Assembly (NCBI GenBank): GCA_019136395.1
Contig: JAGVUH010000632.1
Coordinates: 1 to 8,371, forward strand
Origin: Gammaproteobacteria bacterium
GTDB lineage: Bacteria > Pseudomonadota > Gammaproteobacteria > Chromatiales > Chromatiaceae
Reading direction: 5' to 3'
DNA: 8,371 nucleotides
The notes beneath the pieces were generated by a model, which was not told the origin of the DNA, searched no databases, and saw only the letters and a program-made list of their open reading frames with translations. The stretch's first letter is position 1. Every line of letters starts with the position of its first letter. Below, in pieces: positions 1 through 5,207 of this stretch. Both the position numbers and the translations under genes were made by a program.

Positions 1-186
1 CGCTGGGCCCATGCCGTCAAGGTGATCGACCCGGCCGATGACCAGGCCCGCCTGACCCTCTGGGCCAGTTCCCTGGAGCAGAAGGTCTTCTGTTACCTGG
101 GTCGGGAGGACCGGCCGGAAGAGCCGACCGCTTTGCCGGGGCTCGCCGCGGCGGTCGGGGCGGCGGGCCCCGCGGTGGGGGGCTGA
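1..186 (+). CDS. C-terminal end of an unidentified protein (partial)
   Basis: An open frame enters from the left edge in frame 1 and stops at TGA 184-186, leaving 61 residues. The first 40 or so residues look like a folded domain end (RWAHAVKVIDPADDQARLTL, then WASSLEQKVFCYLGRED). The last 20 residues are an Ala/Gly/Pro-rich tail typical of disordered C-termini in high-GC genomes. Codon use (GCC, CTG, GAC, GGG) agrees with real coding. I do not recognise the family from this fragment. The gap of 166 bases with repeats before the next start suggests that it is not closely coupled to the ACT gene downstream. Confidence 0.6.
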   Translation, partial: RWAHAVKVIDPADDQARLTLWASSLEQKVFCYLGREDRPEEPTALPGLAAAVGAAGPAVGG

Positions 187-203
187 GACGCCGGTTGGAT
201 TTG

Positions 204-290
204 TGTCCGCCGGACAAGCCGGTCATTCCCTGTCCGCCGGATTAGCCCGTAATGCCGTCCGGCGTCCGGAGTCCAGATTCCGGCGTCCGG
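204..290. repeat. Short intergenic CCGG-rich direct and inverted repeats
   Basis: Two adjacent, imperfect 27-bp units lie at 204-230 and 231-257. Each begins TGTCCGCCGGA and continues with similar spacing (AGCC, AT.CC). A second pair of exact 11-mers, CCGGCGTCCGG, lies at 259-269 and 280-290. The core GTCCGCCGGAC at 205-215 is itself a palindrome around a central C, and CCGGA 266-270 can pair with TCCGG 279-283. A T-run follows at 294-298. The pattern of CATTCC/ATTCCGG next to CCGGCG resembles the small GC-rich intergenic repeats (REP or dRS3-like) scattered through many proteobacterial genomes, but I infer this by look only. It could also help end transcription of the upstream gene. Confidence 0.6.
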
Positions 291-352
291 TCGTTTTTCC
301 TTCAACCGCTGGCGAGCCGCGCGCCAGCTTTTCCCGGGAGATCCACATCCGC

Positions 353-829
353 ATGAGCGAAAAACTCGTCATCGTCTTTGGCACCGGCCCCGATGCCGTC
401 GGCCTGGTGGAAAGGATCACCGCGCCGGTGGCGGCGGTGGGAGGCAACATCATCGATCTGCGGCAGGACGTGCTGCATGGCCTCTTCACCCTGTTCATGG
501 TGGTGGACCTGGCCCAGGCCAGCCTCAACGAGACGGAGTTGCCGGCCTTGGTGGCGCGTCTGTCGGCGGAGACCGGTCTGGACCTGCGGGTGGACCCCTA
601 CCGCCCCCAGCCCCGTGCCGGGGCGCGCCAGCCGCTGCTGCTGATCCTGCTGGGCCGGGATCGACCGGGGATCGTCGCCGCGGTGACGGGTCTGCTCAAG
701 ACCTACACCATCAACGTCGAACTGGCGGAGATGATCGCCCGGGAGGGCATCTTCCTCATGGAGTTGCTGGTGGAGATGTCTTCAACAAGAGAAAGCGCGT
801 CCTGTTGTTCGATCTCCGCGCCAGCCTGA
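353..829 (+). CDS. Tandem ACT-domain protein, second ACT domain truncated
   Basis: This encodes 158 residues from ATG 353. GGGAG at 336-340 is a slightly distant ribosome site; an earlier in-frame GTG at 203 would translate the repeats and is less likely. ACT domain 1 spans about residues 4-83 (LVIVFGTGPDAVGLVERI...). ACT domain 2 begins at about residue 94 with the classic ligand-loop motif GRDRPGIVAAV (101-111) and continues through LMELLVEM (135-142). There the domain stops, without its second helix and last strand. Residues 143-158 (SSTRESASCC...) look like out-of-frame sequence. ACT domains bind amino acids and regulate serine, glycine and aromatic pathways. The next frame encodes a SerB-like HAD fold, so the two probably derive from one ACT-ACT-HAD protein such as SerB2-type phosphoserine phosphatases. 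Whether the shortened protein folds is unclear. Confidence 0.75.
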   Translation: MSEKLVIVFGTGPDAVGLVERITAPVAAVGGNIIDLRQDVLHGLFTLFMVVDLAQASLNETELPALVARLSAETGLDLRVDPYRPQPRAGARQPLLLILLGRDRPGIVAAVTGLLKTYTINVELAEMIAREGIFLMELLVEMSSTRESASCCSISAPA

Positions 830-1494
830 TGGACCAGGGGACCCGGGAGGCGATCCTGCGGCTCGCCGGCGTCCCGGCCACGGACCTGGCCCTGGCCCGG
901 GGCCTGGGTGAGTGGGATTGCCTGAGCCACTCCGCCGCTTGCCTGGAGGGTCTGCCCCTGGACGTGATCGCCAACGTGGCGCGGGCGGTGACGGTGGGGC
1001 CCGGCACCCTGGAACTGATCCAGACCCTGAAGACCATGGGCTATCGGGTCGCCTTGGCCTGCCGCGCCTTTGATTGCGTGGCGGAGATCCTGCGGACCAG
1101 GCTCGGCATCGACCACTGCTTCGGCGTGCCCCTGACGGAGAACGACGATGCCATGACCCTGACCGGCGAACTGGAGGAGAGTGCCCTGGAGAACCTGTCC
1201 CTCGCGGCCCTCACCCGGCGGCTGGCCAAGCTGGAGGGGGTGGAGCGGGAGGAAATCACCGTCATCGCCAGCGATCCCAGCGACGCCGATGCCCCGCTGC
1301 CAGGTATCCGCCTGGACTTCGACATGAAGCTGATCCTGGATTACCACAACCAGCATATTCTCAGCCGTCAGGCATTGATCGGTCTGCTGGGCAGCTTTGG
1401 CCCGCTGGCGCCGACTTCATCCAACCCGCGGGCCGCAGGGTCTGAGGCGTCGGCCGAGGGGCGAAACCCGCCCCGGGGAGAGGCGCCCCGATGA
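805..1494 (+). CDS. SerB-like HAD-fold protein with degenerate catalytic motifs
   Basis: This encodes 229 residues if started at TTG 805. An ATG at 829, overlapping the upstream TGA (TGATG), is the alternative but would delete the motif I strand. The frame stays open and family-like upstream of 805 (DVFNKRKRVL at 775-804), so the real N-terminus was probably the ACT protein. The fold follows phosphoserine phosphatase: strand FDLRASLMD (2-10), cap region ending GPGTLELIQTLKTMGYRVAL (65-84), and the late segment VIASDPSDAD (153-162). Catalytic residues are missing: motif I DxDST reads DLRAS, motif II SGG reads CRA (86-88), and motif III GDGAND reads SDPSDA. Phosphatase activity is therefore unlikely, and a sensing or scaffold role or gene decay is more plausible. 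The last 30 residues are low complexity. The stop overlaps the fhs start (ATGA), which implies translational coupling. Confidence 0.7.
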   Translation: MFDLRASLMDQGTREAILRLAGVPATDLALARGLGEWDCLSHSAACLEGLPLDVIANVARAVTVGPGTLELIQTLKTMGYRVALACRAFDCVAEILRTRLGIDHCFGVPLTENDDAMTLTGELEESALENLSLAALTRRLAKLEGVEREEITVIASDPSDADAPLPGIRLDFDMKLILDYHNQHILSRQALIGLLGSFGPLAPTSSNPRAAGSEASAEGRNPPRGEAPR

Positions 1495-3203
1495 GGTCGG
1501 ATCTCGAGATCGCCCGTGAGGCCAGTCTCCGGCCCATCACGGAGGTCGCCGCCAGCCTGGGCCTGACCGCCGAGGAACTGCACCTCTATGGTCCCTACAT
1601 GGCCAAGGTCCCCCTCGGGGTCATGGACAGGCTGGCGGATCGGCCCGACGGCAAGCTGATCCTGGTCACCGCCATGACCCCCACCAAGCACGGCGAGGGC
1701 AAGACCACCACCACCATCGGCCTGACCCAGGCCCTGGCCCGGCTGGGCCAGCGCGCCGTCGCCGCCATCCGCGAGCCCAGCCTCGGCCCCTGCATGGGCC
1801 TCAAGGGCGGGGCGGCGGGGGGTGGCTACGCCCAGGTGCTGCCCATGGAGGAGATCAACCTCCATTTCACCGGCGACCTGCATGCCGTCACCGCCGCCCA
1901 CAACCTGCTGGCGGCGGTGGTGGACAACCACCTCCACCAGGGCAACGAGCCCCAGATCCATCCGCGCAAGGTGCTGTGGAAGCGGGTCATCGACATGAAC
2001 GACCGCGCCCTGCGCAGCATCCTCATTGGCCTGGAGGGCGGTGGCGCCAACGGCGTCATGCGCGAGGATGGCTTCGAGATCACCGCCGCCTCCGAGATCA
2101 TGGCCATCTGGGGCCTGGCCTCGGACCTCATGGACCTCAAGGCGCGCATGGGGCGGGTGCTAGTGGGTTTCGACGCCCTGGGACGGCCCATCCAGGCCGC
2201 CGAGCTGGGGGTCCAGGGGGCCATGGCCGCCCTGATGAAGAACGCCATGCACCCCAACCTGGTGCAGACCATCGAGGGGGTGCCGGCCTTCGTCCACGGC
2301 GGCCCCTTCGCCAACATCGCCCACGGCTGCAACACCCTGGCGGCGACGCGCCTGGCCCTCAAGCTGGCCGAGGTCACCGTCACCGAGGCCGGCTTCGGCG
2401 CCGACCTGGGGGCGGAGAAGTTCCTGCACATCAAGTGCCGCAGGCTGCCGGTGGTCATCTGCCTCAACCGCTTCCTCGATGACGGCGAGGAGGAACTAGC
2501 CGAGGTCCTGGCCGCCTGTCGTGACCTGGGGGTGCCGGCGGAGATCGCCGATTACCGTGAGGCCGGTGGCTCCGGGGGGCTGGAACTGGCCCAGCGGGTC
2601 TTGGCGGCGGCCAGCCCTTATTCTGGTGGCGATGCTGGTACCAAGGCTTATGCGGGTGCCGGGGCTGGTGGCGCTGGCGCTGACGCGGGCGCAGGTGCTA
2701 ATGCTGCTACAGGTAAAGATACGAGATCAGCTGCGGGTGCTCATGCTGGCGCTGCTACAAGTTCAGTTACAGGTTCAGGTCCGGTGGCGGGTACGGGTGA
2801 AGGCACTGGTCCTGAGTGCGGTCAGGCCCGCTTCACCCCCCTTTACGACCTGGATCAGTCCCTGGAGGCCAAGGTCGAGACCCTCGCGCGCCGCCTCTAT
2901 GGCGCCGATGGCGTGGATTTTTCCAGCGAGGCCCAGGCCCAGTTGAAACATATCGCCAACCTGGGTTACGGCGGCCTGCCCATCTGCGTCGCCAAGACCC
3001 CGGCCTCCCTGTCCGACGACCCCAAACGCCCCGGCCGACCCACTGGCTTCCGCCTGCACGTCAAGGGCGCCAAGGTCTCCGCCGGCGCCGGCTTCGTCGT
3101 CATCTATACCGGCAGTATCATGACCATGCCGGGCCTGCCCAAGCGCCCCGCCGCCCAGGACATCGATATCGACCGGCATGGCACCATCAGCGGACTCTTT
3201 TGA
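1491..3203 (+). CDS. fhs: Formate-tetrahydrofolate ligase, structurally aberrant
   Basis: This encodes 570 residues, close to the usual 555-560. The family reaction joins formate to tetrahydrofolate with ATP to give 10-formyl-THF, in the cytoplasm. Family landmarks are clear: the start MRSDLEIAREA, P-loop TPTKHGEGKTTTT (63-75), REPSLGP (94-100), KGGAAGGGYAQV (105-116), GDLHAVTAAHNLLAA (128-142), VHGGPFANIAHGCN (268-281), TEAGFGADLGAEKF (298-311), and the C-terminus IMTMPGLPKRPAA...GLF. Two large departures occur. After IKCR (314-317) the chain jumps straight to LPVVICLNRF, skipping about 55 residues that normally include the ATVRALKMHGG segment. Residues 377-444 are then a Gly/Ala-rich insert. 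The folate-pocket Trp of the SEVWAKGG motif is replaced (ADYREAGG, 353-360). It is the third gene of the ACT/HAD unit, with an ATGA overlap. The family call is certain, but activity is doubtful. Confidence 0.9.
   Translation: MRSDLEIAREASLRPITEVAASLGLTAEELHLYGPYMAKVPLGVMDRLADRPDGKLILVTAMTPTKHGEGKTTTTIGLTQALARLGQRAVAAIREPSLGPCMGLKGGAAGGGYAQVLPMEEINLHFTGDLHAVTAAHNLLAAVVDNHLHQGNEPQIHPRKVLWKRVIDMNDRALRSILIGLEGGGANGVMREDGFEITAASEIMAIWGLASDLMDLKARMGRVLVGFDALGRPIQAAELGVQGAMAALMKNAMHPNLVQTIEGVPAFVHGGPFANIAHGCNTLAATRLALKLAEVTVTEAGFGADLGAEKFLHIKCRRLPVVICLNRFLDDGEEELAEVLAACRDLGVPAEIADYREAGGSGGLELAQRVLAAASPYSGGDAGTKAYAGAGAGGAGADAGAGANAATGKDTRSAAGAHAGAATSSVTGSGPVAGTGEGTGPECGQARFTPLYDLDQSLEAKVETLARRLYGADGVDFSSEAQAQLKHIANLGYGGLPICVAKTPASLSDDPKRPGRPTGFRLHVKGAKVSAGAGFVVIYTGSIMTMPGLPKRPAAQDIDIDRHGTISGLF
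2619..2826 (+). repeat. Low-complexity Gly/Ala-rich coding insert within fhs
   Basis: In frame this segment reads as GAGAGGAGADAGAGANAATG and similar Gly/Ala/Thr/Ser-rich runs (fhs residues about 377-444). No such segment belongs to this point of the ligase, where normally only about ten residues link the helix ELAQRVL to the strand LYDLD. Base use changes abruptly: 13 of its 19 or so alanine codons are GCT, glycine is mostly GGT, and ACA, TCA, AGA and AAA appear, whereas the flanking gene uses GCC, GGC and ACC. Imperfect GGTGCT and CAGGTTCAGGT iterations suggest growth by slippage or acquisition from elsewhere. It is probably a flexible surface loop. Confidence 0.75.
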
Positions 3204-3239
3204 GGCGTGCTCCCCAGGGTTCTCCCCAAGGGGAGCGCC
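3204..3239 (+). terminator. Possible hairpin terminator after fhs
   Basis: Directly after the fhs stop, GCTCCCC (3209-3215) can pair with GGGGAGC (3230-3236), extended by GGC on the left and GCC on the right past a small bulge. An alternative tighter stem uses CTCCCC 3222-3227 with the same right arm. No T-run follows, so it is not a textbook intrinsic terminator. It may stabilise the 3' end or act with Rho. Confidence 0.35.
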
Positions 3240-3415
3240 CCAGGGGTCGGCGGCTGGTCAGATATTTGCCGTTCCTAAGAAACTTCGGCCACCGGTGCCG
3301 GTTCGAGGACATAGCTGAACGAGTTTCTGCGCCTACAGGGGCGGGGCGCGGCCCCGGGGGGTGTTCAGAAATTAGAAAATATGCAACCGCCCGCTATTAC
3401 CAGAGGAGAACACCC

Positions 3416-3880
3416 ATGAAATCTTTTAACGCCATGGCGACCATCGCCCTGCTGGCCTGGCCGGCCCTCGCCTTGAGCGCCCCCTATGCCGTCTATGAGA
3501 GCGAGAGCGACTTCGATACCGTGATGGAAGGCGCCAAGAGCGCCATCGCCGAGCGCGGCCTCTATATCAACAACGTCATGCACCTGGGCGAGATGCTGGA
3601 GCGTACCGGCAAGGATCTGGGGATTGGCGGGCCTCTCTATGCCCGTGCCGAGTCCATCGAGTTCTGCAGCGCCACCCTGTCACGCAAGATGATCGCGGAG
3701 GACCCCAACCGTCTGGTCAACTGTCCCTTCATCCTTAGCATCTACACCTTGCCCGGCCAGGAGGGCAAGACCTACGTCGTCCATCGTCACGTCCCCGCGG
3801 AGGAGACCGCCAACAGTGCCGTCATGCGGGAGGTGGCCGAGATGCTCAAGGGCGTCGCCGAAGGGGCGGCTTCCTGGTGA
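3416..3880 (+). CDS. Secreted DUF302-family protein
   Basis: This encodes 154 residues from ATG 3416, preceded by a strong ribosome site AGAGGAGA at 3402-3409. Residues 1-22 form a Sec signal peptide (hydrophobic core IALLAWPALAL, cleavage near SA-P), so the mature protein is periplasmic. The body fits DUF302: an early helix SDFDTVMEGAKSAIAERG (31-48), INNVMHLGEML, and the family-like core ESIEFCSATLSRKMIAEDP (79-97), NCPFILSIYTL, then KTYVVHRHVP. Two cysteines, C84 and C103, could form a disulfide in the periplasm. The biochemical role of DUF302 is not established. The gene stands alone, 213 bases after fhs and 110 before a lipoprotein gene with its own promoter, so it is probably its own unit. 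Confidence 0.75.
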   Translation: MKSFNAMATIALLAWPALALSAPYAVYESESDFDTVMEGAKSAIAERGLYINNVMHLGEMLERTGKDLGIGGPLYARAESIEFCSATLSRKMIAEDPNRLVNCPFILSIYTLPGQEGKTYVVHRHVPAEETANSAVMREVAEMLKGVAEGAASW

Positions 3881-3891
3881 GTTCAGGGGCG

Positions 3892-3921
3892 TTGCCTGCA
3901 TGGCATTTAATAGTCTAGTAT
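3892..3921 (+). promoter_or_regulatory. Putative sigma70 promoter for the glycine-zipper lipoprotein gene
   Basis: TTGCCT (3892-3897) and TAGTAT (3916-3921) are separated by 18 bases, in an AT-richer patch of otherwise GC-rich DNA. Transcription would start near 3928, leaving a leader of about 60 bases with a GAGGA ribosome site at 3978-3982, 8 bases before ATG 3991. The match to TTGACA/TATAAT is good but was made by eye. Confidence 0.5.
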
Positions 3922-3990
3922 CCGCTGGGGTTGGCGGCAGCAGTCGCCCCCTTTTAAGTTCACTGTTGGGATACTACGAGGAATAAGTTC

Positions 3991-4527
3991 ATGAACAAAA
4001 TAAAAGTAGCTCTAGCTGCGGGCGTAATTACCGTCGGACTGAGCGGCTGTGTTTCCAGCACCGGATCCAACCAGGCGACGGGGACCGCCGTCGGGGCTAC
4101 GGGAGGTGCACTTGCCGGAGCGGTCATCGCCAACAATACCGGCGGCAACCCCTTAGTGGGGGCACTGATTGGCGGTATCGCGGGCGGCATTATTGGTAAT
4201 GCCATCGGTGCCTACTTGGATGAGCAGGAACGTCAGGCTATGGATGCCGCCATGCGCAAGGCCGCCGAGGCCAAGACAGGAGAAAGGGTAGTCGTTACAG
4301 TCCCGAAGACATCCAAGACGCCTTCGACTTCAAAGTCTACGACAACCTCCACAAAGACTAGTAAGGATGTGACGAAGATCGAAGTCATCCCCGGTGATAG
4401 CTACACCAATGCGGCCGGTCAGCAGTGCCGTCCCATGGAGCAGGTTGTCGAAAAGGACGGCAAGACTATCCAGGGCAAGTCAGCGATGTGCAATACGGGC
4501 AAGGGTTGGACCGAGGCGGCGGTCTGA
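3991..4527 (+). CDS. Glycine-zipper outer-membrane lipoprotein (17-kDa surface antigen type)
   Basis: This encodes 178 residues. The lipobox VGLSGC puts the lipidated cysteine at C20, so the protein should be anchored in the outer membrane. Residues 31-75 are a glycine zipper (GTAVGATGGALAGAVIA, then GALIGGIAGGIIGNAIGAYL), as in the Rickettsia 17-kDa antigen and SlyB/OsmB-like lipoproteins, able to pack as a membrane-inserted hairpin. A charged helix DEQERQAMDAAMRKAAEAKTGER follows, then a Ser/Thr/Lys-rich linker (104-126). A C-terminal domain of about 50 residues has C146 and C167 and ends GKGWTEAAV. The gene has its own promoter and GAGGA ribosome site. Its helix and C-terminal domain are shared with the next gene, so the two are paralogues. 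Base use is less GC-biased than in the fhs unit. Such proteins are linked to envelope integrity, but the exact role here is unknown. Confidence 0.85.
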   Translation: MNKIKVALAAGVITVGLSGCVSSTGSNQATGTAVGATGGALAGAVIANNTGGNPLVGALIGGIAGGIIGNAIGAYLDEQERQAMDAAMRKAAEAKTGERVVVTVPKTSKTPSTSKSTTTSTKTSKDVTKIEVIPGDSYTNAAGQQCRPMEQVVEKDGKTIQGKSAMCNTGKGWTEAAV

Positions 4528-4703
4528 CCTGGGCAGGGAGATAGCGGACAGGGATGTCTATGCTCAGGGTCTGTGATTGAGGATGAGGTTGTTCCAAGTG
4601 TGCCAGGGCGGGTGATTGCGTAGCGGGTGCGTGGCCGGCGAACAAATATTTAAGGCAAGCCGGTACTCGCCTGTTCAATGGATTCAGCTTTGTGGAGGCG
4701 AGC

Positions 4704-5156
4704 ATGATGAGAGGCGTACAGGTCGCGGCGGCACTGGTGCTGGTCGCCGGCTGCTCGGGTTGCGTGACGACCGGTACCCCCGTGGGGGGCGAGAAGGGTC
4801 AAGCCGGCAAGGCCGGGTCTGAGTCGGGCGGGATCTATGGCGGCTTCGCCAGCATCGGCCATTCCATTGGCAAGGCTTTGGGTGGCGTGTTCGATGAGGT
4901 TGAGCGCCAATTCCTCGGCTCGGCCAAACAACGGGCCGCCAATGCCAAGACCAATGAGCGGATCACCTGGAGCGCCCGCTCCAGCAAGACCGGCAAGACC
5001 ACCAAGGGCTACGTGGTCCCGGGGGCAATCTACACCAAGGCGGATGGGCGCCAATGCCGGCAGTTACGGCAGGTCACCCATAAGGATGGCAAGACCTATG
5101 AGGAAAACTCGCTGGTGTGCAAATCCGGCCAAGGTTGGGAAGAGGCAACCCTCTGA
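4704..5156 (+). CDS. Lipoprotein paralogous to the preceding gene, without a glycine zipper
   Basis: This encodes 150 residues from ATG 4704. ATG 4707 is equally possible, since GGAGG at 4694-4698 lies 5 or 8 bases upstream; GTG 4692 overlaps that site and is rejected. The lipobox LVAGC gives a lipidated C17, with a second cysteine at C20. A Gly/Lys-rich stretch follows, then the helix ALGGVFDEVERQFLGSAKQR (58-77) leading to ANAKTNER, which aligns with AIGAYLDEQERQ...AKTGER of the upstream lipoprotein. The C-terminal domain VPGAIYTKADGRQCRQLRQV...DGKTYEENSLVCKSGQGWEEATL matches the neighbour's, including the 21-residue cysteine spacing (C118/C139). The 176-base gap before it shows no convincing promoter. 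It is probably a divergent tandem duplicate that lost or never had the zipper. Function is unknown. Confidence 0.8.
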   Translation: MMRGVQVAAALVLVAGCSGCVTTGTPVGGEKGQAGKAGSESGGIYGGFASIGHSIGKALGGVFDEVERQFLGSAKQRAANAKTNERITWSARSSKTGKTTKGYVVPGAIYTKADGRQCRQLRQVTHKDGKTYEENSLVCKSGQGWEEATL

Positions 5157-5166
5157 GGGGGCCGAC

Positions 5167-5184
5167 TTCACCCCTGCCGGTGAA
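5167..5184. terminator. Possible terminator hairpin between convergent genes
   Basis: TTCACC (5167-5172) pairs with GGTGAA (5179-5184) around a 6-base loop, eleven bases after the lipoprotein stop and in the 51-base gap where two genes converge. A short T-run (ATTTT, 5199-5203) lies about 15 bases further on. The position fits a transcription stop. The stem is short, so support is moderate. Confidence 0.4.
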
Positions 5185-5207
5185 AGAGCCAGGCCGGTAT
5201 TTTCATA

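Noticed and set aside
204..257. The 27-bp units as a CRISPR array
   Set aside because: There are only two adjacent imperfect copies with no spacers between them and no cas genes nearby.
203..352. GTG 203 as a start adding 50 residues to the ACT protein
   Set aside because: The extension would translate the intergenic repeats and has no ACT-family content. ATG 353 begins right at the domain.
703..1356. Minus-strand frame of 217 codons opposite the HAD-like gene
   Set aside because: It has Gln/Gly/His-rich composition without domain features, and the plus strand shows a SerB-like fold.
1826..2467. Long minus-strand open frame opposite fhs (also 1368-1961 and 2775-3179)
   Set aside because: These are Arg/Ala/Gly-rich shadows created by GC-rich codons. 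The plus strand here is an unmistakable formate-THF ligase.
2521..2946. Alternative frame through the fhs insert reading Leu/Val-rich sequence as an overlapping membrane gene
   Set aside because: It is the +1 reading of GCT/GGT repeats. It has no ribosome site and the surrounding residues are unlike protein.
4616..4652. Promoter before the second lipoprotein (TTGCGT ... TATTTA)
   Set aside because: The spacing is about 25 bases, too long for sigma70, and no better pair was found.
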